Source: Candidatus Fonsibacter sp. (GTDB lineage Bacteria; Pseudomonadota; Alphaproteobacteria; Pelagibacterales; Pelagibacteraceae). From it: a DNA stretch of 6,179 nucleotides. The position numbers and the translations under genes are program-made. The notes under the pieces were generated by a model. That model worked only from the letters and a program-made list of their open reading frames with translations, was not told where the DNA came from and ran no database searches. The DNA lies in the NCBI GenBank assembly GCA_023257975.1, contig JALRAW010000082.1:1-6179 (forward strand). The letters run 5' to 3'. How positions within the stretch are numbered: the first letter of the stretch is position 1; the number at the start of each line of letters is the position of its first letter. Below, piece after piece: positions 1-5,242 of the stretch.

Positions 1-219
1 GTTTGGACAGTGGCAGTTTAACCAAATAGCTGTCATTGGCTCGTAGCGGACGAGAGCATAAATCAAAGAAGACTCTTGTTACCCGGCAGTTGAGATGCAT
101 TCCCATGGACCTAGTAACCTGGTCCTCTTGTTCGTGTAACACTTCATTCCGGTGTTCCCAAAGGTCCCAGGCCATATCCCACAGTTTTTGTATCAGGGCA
201 GTTACCCACCGACGACCGG
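1..219 (-). mobile_element. Fragment of a eukaryote-type (diatom-like) retroelement protein at a probable chimeric contig end
   Basis: On the minus strand a frame stays open for 72 codons, from base 217 to base 2, and leaves the window without a start or stop. Its translation has four tryptophans spaced 9, 4 and 3 residues apart (residues 4, 13, 17, 20), followed by E-H-R-N (21-24) and L-H (27-28), and it ends with a PL...LVKLPLSK segment. From memory, this W...W..W..HRN..LH pattern, followed by a PL..LL.LPLS block, is typical of the C-terminal part of reverse-transcriptase-containing ORFs that are multicopy in diatoms and other stramenopiles. I cannot run a search to confirm it. GC is about 50% by hand count, against roughly 28-30% in the adjoining secA. 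It has nothing to do with bacterial SecA, whose frame it interrupts. The alternative is simply an unidentified foreign coding fragment. Confidence 0.5.
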
Positions 220-223
220 TTTT
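215..223. other. Composition and homology break inside secA (likely chimeric join)
   Basis: SecA similarity stops exactly after the conserved DYLAK (Lys codon at 222-220). SecA proteins normally continue with R-D, but here the next codons read P-V-V-G-G and then TAA at 204-202. At the same point GC rises from under 30% to about 50%, and a different minus-strand frame with eukaryotic retroelement character begins. SecA is essential, so interruption of its first nucleotide-binding domain would not be tolerated. An assembly or amplification chimera is more likely than a true insertion. Confidence 0.75.
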
Positions 224-636
224 GCAAGATAATCGTTCACTGTTACAACATGGACACCTTTTTCTGTTAAGCTGTTTAAATAAGCAGGTAAAGTCGCAAC
301 TAATGTTTTTCCCTCTCCAGTTTTCATTTCTGAAATGTTGCCTTGATGAAGAATAATTCCCCCAAGCAATTGCACATCAAAATGTCTTTGTCCTATAGTT
401 CTAACACTAGCTTCACGAACGCAAGCAAAAGCTTCTGGCAAAATTTTATTTAAGTTTTCCCCATTTTTAATTCTTTTTTTAAATTCCTGGGTTTTATTCT
501 TCAATTCTTGATCTGAAAGTTTTTGGATTTCTGGTTCTAATGAATTAATTTTTTGAACTAGCGGCTGTATTTCTACAAGCTTACGCTCATTAGATGTTTT
601 AAATAATTTTTTTAAAATGTTTAAACCAGGTATCAT
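220..636 (-). CDS. secA: Preprotein translocase ATPase SecA, N-terminal fragment (3' end lost at the contig join)
   Basis: SecA is the cytoplasmic and membrane-associated ATPase that drives preproteins through SecYEG. About 139 of the usual 850-900 residues are present, covering the start of nucleotide-binding domain 1. The N-terminal helix region ends in SNERKL (about residues 15-20). The [12 protein letters not shown] motif lies at 82-93, the Walker A box MKTGEGKT at 104-111 and VTVNDYLAK at 131-139. The frame then runs through five non-SecA residues to a chance stop at 202-204. The start ATG (636-634) is the only in-frame candidate and fits the family N-terminus. No Shine-Dalgarno sequence is visible upstream. 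The gene diverges from argJ across 82 bp. Identification is secure; the truncation reflects the join at about 219/220 rather than a natural pseudogene. Confidence 0.95.
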
Positions 637-718
637 TTTGAGATATTATTACAGATAAATTAAATAGTATAAATTTAGCAACTACCTTATAACTGAAAAA
701 ATAGTAAATAAAATACAC
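637..718. promoter_or_regulatory. Divergent secA/argJ intergenic promoter region
   Basis: This 82 bp gap separates the two divergent starts, so it must hold the promoters of both genes unless they start elsewhere. Candidate -10 hexamers on the plus strand are TATAAA (668-673) and TATAAC (688-693). On the minus strand TATACT lies at 671-666. None has a convincing -35 at 16-18 bp, and in such AT-rich DNA these hexamers arise by chance. I see no operator or riboswitch here. Confidence 0.35.
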
Positions 719-1981
719 ATGACCACGCTATTTCAAAACTTTTTTAAGAAAAAACAACTTAATAGAGTTACCAAAGATTTTCCTGAAATGCCAAGCATTG
801 ATGGATTGGAGATTTCTACAGTAAGTGCAGGTTTGTATAATACAAACAGAGATGATGTGAGTTTATTTTATTTTCCAGATGGGGCAATATTTTCAGGAGT
901 TTATACAAAATCTTCGACAAGATCTGTTTGTATTGATTGGAATATTAAGGCGAATAAAAAAGATGTTAGAGCTTTATTGGTAAATACTAGAAACGCAAAT
1001 GCGTATACTGGTAAGCAGGGACTCAACAGTATTATTGAATTATCAAAATTTTTTTCAGATAAAAAAAAAATTTCAAATAAACAAATTTTATTTGCTTCCA
1101 CTGGCGTGATTGGTCAACCATTTCCACTAGCAAAAGTTAAATTAGCTCTACCTAATTTAATTGAAAAATTAAAAAAACCCATAAAGTTAACTTGGATTAA
1201 GCAAGCTTTATCTATTATGACTACAGACACATTTGGAAAAATGAGCTGTGCAGCTGTCCAAACCAATAAAGATTTTATAAATATAGCAGGCATTGCAAAA
1301 GGTTCAGGAATGATAGCGCCAAATATGGCAACGATGTTTGGTTTTATTTTTACTGATGCAAATATTTCTCAAGAAGTTCTTAGCAAAATGTTGAAAAGAA
1401 ATACCGAAAATACATTCAATGCGATTACAGTAGATGGAGATACTTCAACAAATGACATGGTTTTAGTTTTTTCAACTAAAAAGGCCAAGAACAGAATTAT
1501 TAATGATATTAATTCTAAAGCTGCAAAAGATTTTGAAAAAGCACTTTATGAAGTGATGTTGGATCTTTCAAAACAGGTTGTTTTAGATGGGGAAGGCGCT
1601 AAAAAATTTCTTACAATAAATGTAACTGGTGCTTCAAGTGATAAATTTGCAAAAGAAGTTGCCATGTCTATTGCAAACTCTCCTCTTGTTAAAACTGCCC
1701 TTGCAGGAAGTGATCCAAATTGGGGTAGAATTTTAATGGCAGTTGGTAAAACTAATGAAAGAGTAAAAAAAGAAAAAATTGAAATTAAAATAGGAGATTC
1801 TTTAATTACAAAATATGGAATGCAGGTACCAAGTTATGATGAACAAAAAGTAAAAAATTATATGCTTGGGGATGATATTGTTTTTGATGTGAATTTAAAT
1901 TTAGGTAAGGGGAAATTTACCGCTTATACTTGCGATTTTAATGCAGAATATATTTCTATTAATGCAGATTATAGATCTTAA
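719..1981 (+). CDS. argJ: Bifunctional ornithine acetyltransferase / N-acetylglutamate synthase ArgJ
   Basis: ArgJ moves the acetyl group from N-acetylornithine to glutamate, recycling it in arginine synthesis. Bifunctional forms also acetylate glutamate from acetyl-CoA. The 420 residues match the family's usual length of about 400-420. Visible landmarks are VNTRNANAYTGKQG (88-101), the oxyanion-hole STGVIG (127-132), and KGSGMIAPNMATM (194-206). The last contains the Ala204-Thr205 bond where the proenzyme cuts itself, making Thr205 the N-terminal nucleophile of the beta chain. Further landmarks are DGDTSTND (239-246), GSDPNWGRI (330-338) and a C-terminal INADYRS. The NTR before NANA differs from the more common NSG. 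The ATG at 719 gives a complete N-terminus with no Shine-Dalgarno sequence. The stop codon directly abuts the stop of convergent mbfA. Whether the synthase activity is retained cannot be told from sequence alone. Confidence 0.96.
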   Translation: MTTLFQNFFKKKQLNRVTKDFPEMPSIDGLEISTVSAGLYNTNRDDVSLFYFPDGAIFSGVYTKSSTRSVCIDWNIKANKKDVRALLVNTRNANAYTGKQGLNSIIELSKFFSDKKKISNKQILFASTGVIGQPFPLAKVKLALPNLIEKLKKPIKLTWIKQALSIMTTDTFGKMSCAAVQTNKDFINIAGIAKGSGMIAPNMATMFGFIFTDANISQEVLSKMLKRNTENTFNAITVDGDTSTNDMVLVFSTKKAKNRIINDINSKAAKDFEKALYEVMLDLSKQVVLDGEGAKKFLTINVTGASSDKFAKEVAMSIANSPLVKTALAGSDPNWGRILMAVGKTNERVKKEKIEIKIGDSLITKYGMQVPSYDEQKVKNYMLGDDIVFDVNLNLGKGKFTAYTCDFNAEYISINADYRS

Positions 1982-1984
1982 TTA
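1979..1984. other. Back-to-back stop codons of convergent argJ and mbfA (TAATTA)
   Basis: The argJ stop TAA occupies 1979-1981 and the mbfA stop TAA, read on the minus strand, occupies 1984-1982. Together they form the palindrome TAATTA with no base in between. There is no room for an intergenic terminator, and I see no GC-rich hairpin plus T-run in the flanking coding ends. The two transcripts probably overlap at their 3' ends. Confidence 0.9.
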
Positions 1985-2959
1985 GCCTGTTCCAATAAGA
2001 ATTCCAGCAGCAAGAACTAATGCACCCCCCACAACAACTTGAAGGGCTGCTCTAAAAAATGGAGCTTCCATATATTTATTTTGAATCCAAACAATCGCCC
2101 AAAGTTCAAAGAATACTACTATCATTGCTATAATAGTTGCTGTCCAAAAATGTGGAATTAAATATGGAAGTGCATGTCCTAATCCACCAACTGCAGTCAT
2201 AACTCCAGAGGAGATACCACGTTTTAGAGGTGAGCCTCTACCAGATATTGCGCCATCATCTGATACAGCTTCAGTTAAACCCATAGATATTCCAGCCCCA
2301 ATAGATGCTGCAAGGCCCACAATAAATGTTGTCCAAGTATTTTGTGTTGCAAATGCTGTTGCAAAGATTGGAGCTAATGTTGAAACAGAGCCATCCATTA
2401 ATCCTGCTAATCCAGGCTGAACCCACGTTAAAATAAATTGTCTTTTAGAGGTTCTCTCCTCAATTTCTTTTGCATCACCACTCGCATGTGATTCTATTAA
2501 TTTATCCGCGACAGTAGTATGACCCGCTTCAGCCGCAGCAAGATCACCAAGTAATTTTCTAGTTCCAGCATCCGATGTTGCTTGAGCAGCTTTTATGTAA
2601 AAATTATATGCATCTCTTTCCATCATTTCAGACTCTAATCTAATCCTATCAATACTTAGATTTTTTATTAGCCAGACTGGTTTTCTTGCATAAAAACCTG
2701 AAACATGTTCTCTTCTTATAAGAGGAATATTTTCACCAAATCTTGATTGAAATTTAGCAATTAAAACTTTTCTATGACCGTCCTCAACTCTTGCCATATC
2801 TAAAAAAATCTTTGCAGAGTCTGGATAGTCTTTCTTTAAATTTTCAGCGTAGCTTCTATAAATCGAAGCATCATCTTCCTCAGAAGAAATTGCTAATGCT
2901 AATATTTCTTTTTCAGAAAGATCTGAAAATCTTCTTCTATAACTAAAGCCAGGTATCAT
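1982..2959 (-). CDS. mbfA: Membrane-bound ferritin MbfA (ferritin-like diiron domain fused to a VIT1/CCC1-type iron transporter)
   Basis: MbfA proteins of alphaproteobacteria (studied in Bradyrhizobium and Agrobacterium) sit in the inner membrane and protect against iron and peroxide stress, probably by oxidising Fe(II) and exporting iron. The 325 residues show both expected parts. Residues about 15-155 are a ferritin/rubrerythrin-like four-helix domain with likely iron ligands at Glu27/28 (EEDD), Glu59 and His62 (EDGH), Glu114 (ERDAYNFY) and Glu144 with His147 (EAGH). Residues about 180-325 are a VIT-like membrane domain with about five helices and the GLMDGS signature at 187-191. LALAISSEEDD near the start is typical of MbfA. 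The gene lies 30 bp downstream of the FTR1 gene on the same strand and has no visible Shine-Dalgarno sequence. It looks less AT-rich than its neighbours, probably because of its Ala/Gly content. Known homologues are Irr-regulated, but I see no clear Irr box here. Confidence 0.93.
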   Translation of the reverse strand: MIPGFSYRRRFSDLSEKEILALAISSEEDDASIYRSYAENLKKDYPDSAKIFLDMARVEDGHRKVLIAKFQSRFGENIPLIRREHVSGFYARKPVWLIKNLSIDRIRLESEMMERDAYNFYIKAAQATSDAGTRKLLGDLAAAEAGHTTVADKLIESHASGDAKEIEERTSKRQFILTWVQPGLAGLMDGSVSTLAPIFATAFATQNTWTTFIVGLAASIGAGISMGLTEAVSDDGAISGRGSPLKRGISSGVMTAVGGLGHALPYLIPHFWTATIIAMIVVFFELWAIVWIQNKYMEAPFFRAALQVVVGGALVLAAGILIGTG

Positions 2960-2989
2960 TAATTTAATTACTAATTTTAAATTTATAAA

Positions 2990-3637
2990 TTAGATTATTT
3001 TTAATTCACGTAAGCCTGCATAAAAATCTTTTGCGCCTTCATAACCAAAATAAAATGAAAGTAATAGTAGTAGAACACTTGAAATTCTAAAGAATGTTCC
3101 CATAGGAATTATCTTAGTAATTTTATTTAGACCAAAATAAACAAAAATTAGAGCCAATGTTCCAGTAATTGCTCCAGCAATCACAGGCACTGTGCTGTAA
3201 ATTGTTGAAGTAAATAAGGCAGCATAAAATAAAACTACTTCAAAACCTTCTCGAATAATTGCAAAGAAAACTGTAAGGGATAAAAAGAAAGGGTTACCTG
3301 TAGAAACGGCTTTGTCTACTTTTCCTTCAACATGTTGTTTTGCACTGTGACTAAAATAAGCAACATAAGCTAACATTCCAGATGCAATTAACATTACTGA
3401 GCCTTCAAATAATTCTTGATGTGCATGCGTTATTGCCGCAATTTTTTTTACAGCCAAAGCGGTTAGTAAAGACATTACTATTCCAGCAACTAATCCCCAC
3501 ATGACCGCAGGACGATGATGTCTTGCATTCATCTTATCTAAATATGTGAATACTAAGATAGAAATTAATAAAGCCTCGAATCCTTCTCTAAAAAGAATAA
3601 AAAAAGAACTTAAATAAGGCGTAAGTGTTTCAGTCAT
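2990..3637 (-). CDS. FTR1-family high-affinity iron permease (short form)
   Basis: FTR1/EfeU proteins are inner-membrane iron permeases, usually taking up iron oxidised by a partner protein. The two diagnostic REGFE iron-binding motifs are present at 17-21 (helix 1) and 129-133 (helix 4), and the conserved ELFEG lies at 75-79. Hydrophobic segments at about 8-31, 43-63, 77-95, 116-141, 149-169 and 182-200 suggest six helices. With 215 residues it is clearly shorter than E. coli EfeU (about 276), and it ends soon after GYEGAKDFYAGL, so a final helix may be missing. No EfeO- or EfeB-like partner is in the window. The downstream neighbour is instead mbfA, 30 bp away. The start at 3637 places REGFE 17 residues in, as expected for the family. 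No Shine-Dalgarno sequence is visible. Direction and valence of transport are inferred from the family. Confidence 0.9.
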   Translation of the reverse strand: MTETLTPYLSSFFILFREGFEALLISILVFTYLDKMNARHHRPAVMWGLVAGIVMSLLTALAVKKIAAITHAHQELFEGSVMLIASGMLAYVAYFSHSAKQHVEGKVDKAVSTGNPFFLSLTVFFAIIREGFEVVLFYAALFTSTIYSTVPVIAGAITGTLALIFVYFGLNKITKIIPMGTFFRISSVLLLLLSFYFGYEGAKDFYAGLRELKII

Positions 3638-3690
3638 TATTTTTGAATGATGAATGATTAATTATTTTCATATTTAATGTCAAACACTAA
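3638..3690 (-). promoter_or_regulatory. Candidate promoter/operator of the FTR1-mbfA unit
   Basis: On the minus strand a perfect -35 hexamer TTGACA lies at 3683-3678, about 41 bp before the permease ATG. The downstream -10 is weak: ATTAAT at 15 bp spacing is the best match. Between it and the start codon sits a tandem heptamer, TGAATGA twice (3644-3650 and 3651-3657 on the plus strand), which could be a regulator site. I recognise neither an Irr/ICE nor a Fur/RirA box. The 131 bp gap is long for this window, which supports a separate promoter for the iron genes. Confidence 0.4.
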
Positions 3691-3738
3691 TAAAATAAAT
3701 TCAACCTTTAATTCTGAGTATTTTAGTAGGAATAGGCT

Positions 3739-3760
3739 TTATTTTTAAAGAGAAAAATAA
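3739..3760. repeat. All-A/T inverted repeat downstream of the Frag1-like gene
   Basis: TTATTTTT (3739-3746) and AAAAATAA (3753-3760) are perfectly complementary 8-base arms around a 6-base loop, just after the stop codon of the minus-strand gene ending at 3769. The position would suit a 3'-end structure. However, the stem has no G-C pairs, and on the minus strand it is followed by AAAGCC rather than a U-run, so it is a poor candidate for an intrinsic terminator. Confidence 0.35.
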
Positions 3761-3768
3761 TCTCAAAC

Positions 3769-4437
3769 TCAATTTGTCGCATTAATTTTTTTCCAAACAA
3801 AATAAGTATTTAGAAAAAATAAACTCATAAAAAGAAAATAATTCCATTCAATAATAATTCTAGTATTCCAAGTTGTTAATTGTAAGAAACGATTAGTAAA
3901 TAAAAACAAAACGAAGCCAAAAATAACGACCATAAGACTATGATAAAAAGTTATTTTTATAGCCTGATAAGAAACTATAACCTGATAATCGTCTTTTATT
4001 TTCATGTAAGATAATGCGATAAAAAATTGAGAAAATACTAAAGCAATAATATAAATAAATATTCCCCCTCTTCTCATAAATTTCCAAACTTCCGATCCCT
4101 CCACTCCTAAAAAAAGAATATAGGAAATTAAGCATGTGGCTGAGATAAAGCCAAATAATAGAATTAAATTTAAATATATTTTAGAAATTAAAAATTTTTT
4201 AAATATTCTTACATGTTCAAAACAGTAGGCAATAATCATTATAACAGTGATTAACATCATGGGTTTAAATATTAAAACGGCGGGATAACTTCTTCCTATT
4301 CTACTAATAGTGTAGCACCCATCAACAAAGGGGTTACAAAATTCGTAAACGTTAAAAGCTACCGAAACACCAAGGCAGGTTAAAATTGTTATTAATGGAA
4401 TAATAAATAATCCAAGACTTAACCTTTGAATTAACAT
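3769..4437 (-). CDS. Six-helix membrane protein resembling the Frag1/DRAM/Sfk1 (PGAP2-like) family
   Basis: A 222-residue integral membrane protein with hydrophobic segments at about 6-28, 53-73, 86-109, 123-145, 163-181 and 198-215. Between helices 1 and 2 is a polar loop reading NPFVDGCYTISRIGRSYP (35-52). Its C....IS..GR..P pattern, together with an E-W pair at the start of the last helix (197-198), recalls the Frag1/DRAM/Sfk1 family and a set of uncharacterised proteobacterial homologues. Eukaryotic members act in GPI-anchor lipid remodelling and autophagy, but no bacterial function is established to my knowledge, and I propose none. It lies 15 bp downstream of a 45-codon microprotein gene on the same strand and probably forms an operon with it. 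It ends 131 bp before the FTR1 gene. It has no Shine-Dalgarno sequence. The family assignment is tentative; its membrane nature is secure. Confidence 0.75.
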   Translation of the reverse strand: MLIQRLSLGLFIIPLITILTCLGVSVAFNVYEFCNPFVDGCYTISRIGRSYPAVLIFKPMMLITVIMIIAYCFEHVRIFKKFLISKIYLNLILLFGFISATCLISYILFLGVEGSEVWKFMRRGGIFIYIIALVFSQFFIALSYMKIKDDYQVIVSYQAIKITFYHSLMVVIFGFVLFLFTNRFLQLTTWNTRIIIEWNYFLFMSLFFLNTYFVWKKINATN

Positions 4438-4452
4438 TGAGGATTTTAAATC

Positions 4453-4590
4453 TTAAGCGTCTGTAAAAGTTCCTGTTCTAGGATCTTTTTTTAATACTCT
4501 CACCTGATGTTGTTTTTTACTGCGTGAATAAAGAAAAAGTATTATTGCAACTAAAAAAACAATTAGTGTAATTAAATATTTAGTCATCAT
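4453..4590 (-). CDS. 45-residue single-span membrane microprotein, unknown function
   Basis: The frame opens with two consecutive ATG codons (4590-4588 and 4587-4585) and encodes 45 residues ending in TAA at 4455-4453. Residues about 5-21 form one hydrophobic helix. A strongly basic stretch (SRSKKQHQVRVLKK) follows and then DPRTGTFTDA, so by the positive-inside rule the N-terminus should face the periplasm and the tail the cytoplasm. It is 15 bp upstream of the Frag1-like membrane protein gene on the same strand, suggesting co-transcription and perhaps a physical partnership. I do not recognise a family. Support comes from the clean helix-plus-basic-tail architecture and the tight spacing. 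It lacks a Shine-Dalgarno sequence, but so do most genes here. Chance occurrence in AT-rich DNA cannot be excluded. Confidence 0.6.
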   Translation of the reverse strand: MMTKYLITLIVFLVAIILFLYSRSKKQHQVRVLKKDPRTGTFTDA

Positions 4591-4611
4591 TTTATAAATT
4601 AAATGTTAATT

Positions 4612-4645
4612 ATGACTATTCGACGACAACTACTATACTAATATA
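4612..4645 (+). promoter_or_regulatory. Candidate promoter giving a leaderless or near-leaderless phosphatase mRNA
   Basis: A -10 hexamer TATACT (4634-4639, 5 of 6 consensus) lies 16 bp after ATGACT (4612-4617, 4 of 6 match to TTGACA). A start about seven bases after the -10 would fall at base 4646, which is the A of the phosphatase ATG. There is no Shine-Dalgarno sequence, consistent with a leaderless mRNA. A second TATAAT overlaps the ATG itself (4642-4647). Chance matches are common at this AT content. The same 55 bp gap must also serve the divergent microprotein gene. Confidence 0.35.
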
Positions 4646-5197
4646 ATGCAAGTAAGATCAATAATTTTAGTATGTCTTTTAAGCATAGCGAGTTTCTTTC
4701 CTACTTTTGCAAATGAACAAAAAATTATTAAAGATTTAAAGGAAGGCGGAAAGTTAATTCTTATTCGTCATTCAGAGGCTCCAGGAACAGGTGATCCTGC
4801 AAATTTTAACTTAAATGATTGTAGAACCCAACGAAATTTATCAGTCGAAGGCATTGAGCAAGCAAAAAGATTGGGTGAATTTTTTATAAAAAATAATATT
4901 CCTTTTGAAAAAGTTTATTCATCTGAATATTGCAGATGCAAAGATACAGCTAGATACGCATTTAAAAATTTTGAAACTTTTTCAGGTTTAAATTCTACAT
5001 TTGCAGACCCAAGTAAAACGCCTGCTTATATAAAAAGAACCAAAGAATTTATTGAAAAACTAGATAAAAACAAAAATTATATATTCGTTGCTCACCATAC
5101 TACGATTGAAGGTCTAGTTAATAAATTTGCAAATTCTGGTGAGATGATCATAGTTGATAGAGCTTATAAAATTATTAACAGTTTTAAAGTGAATTAG
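4646..5197 (+). CDS. Secreted/periplasmic histidine phosphatase family protein (branch 1, phosphoglycerate-mutase-like fold)
   Basis: A 183-residue protein with an N-terminal signal peptide (basic MQVR, hydrophobic core about 5-18, likely cleavage after TFA at about residue 22), so it should act in the periplasm. The catalytic core is recognisable. LILIRHSEAPGTGDP (37-51) supplies Arg41 and the phospho-accepting His42. DCRTQRNLSVEG (58-69) supplies Arg63, YSSEYCRCKDTA (91-102) supplies Arg97, and FVAHHTT (147-153) supplies the second His (150). The HxxxAPGxGDP, DC..QRNLS and CRC..TA segments mark a subgroup of small exported histidine phosphatases common in proteobacteria. The third residue of the RHG triad is Ser here. 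Cys59, Cys96 and Cys98 could pair in the periplasm. Substrate is unknown. The ATG at 4646 is required for the signal peptide. The gene is followed after 61 bp by the mini-LysR gene. Confidence 0.88.
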   Translation: MQVRSIILVCLLSIASFFPTFANEQKIIKDLKEGGKLILIRHSEAPGTGDPANFNLNDCRTQRNLSVEGIEQAKRLGEFFIKNNIPFEKVYSSEYCRCKDTARYAFKNFETFSGLNSTFADPSKTPAYIKRTKEFIEKLDKNKNYIFVAHHTTIEGLVNKFANSGEMIIVDRAYKIINSFKVN

Positions 5198-5210
5198 CAT
5201 ACCTCATTTT

Positions 5211-5242
5211 CCAACATTGCATTAGTTAGTTATGCATTTTGG
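5211..5242. repeat. Imperfect inverted repeat before the LysR-like gene
   Basis: CCAA (5211-5214) and TGCAT (5218-5222) pair with ATGCA (5232-5236) and TTGG (5239-5242), leaving a 9-base loop and a 3x2 internal bulge. It lies between the phosphatase stop and the mini-LysR start. It might be a weak 3'-end structure for the phosphatase mRNA, with a T-run (5250-5256) eight bases later, or an operator. The spacing to the T-run is too long for a standard terminator. Its right arm lies inside GTTATGCATT (5229-5238), which recurs at 5526-5535. Confidence 0.3.

Noticed and set aside
202..219. A natural premature stop making secA a pseudogene
   Set aside because: The last five residues before the stop come from the foreign sequence beyond the join. 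The upstream secA frame is intact and well conserved.
36..356. Plus-strand frame of 106 codons across the left edge
   Set aside because: It runs antisense to both the retroelement-like fragment and secA, spans the composition break, and shows no protein-family character.
901..1101. Minus-strand frame of 66 codons inside argJ
   Set aside because: It is fully antisense to conserved ArgJ coding sequence and is a low-complexity hydrophobic translation of AT-rich DNA.
627..2960. Identical 12-mer (CCAGGTATCATT on the plus strand, 627-638 and 2949-2960) at the starts of secA and mbfA, giving both proteins the opening M-I-P-G
   Set aside because: Only two copies, no continuation on either side, and both fit inside plausible N-termini. 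Most likely coincidence.
3739..3760. Intrinsic terminator for the Frag1-like gene
   Set aside because: The hairpin has only A-T pairs and no U-run follows on the minus strand, so it is listed only as an inverted repeat.
3938..4135. Second minus-strand frame inside the Frag1-like gene
   Set aside because: It is an out-of-frame shadow. The 222-residue frame has the coherent membrane topology and family-like motifs.
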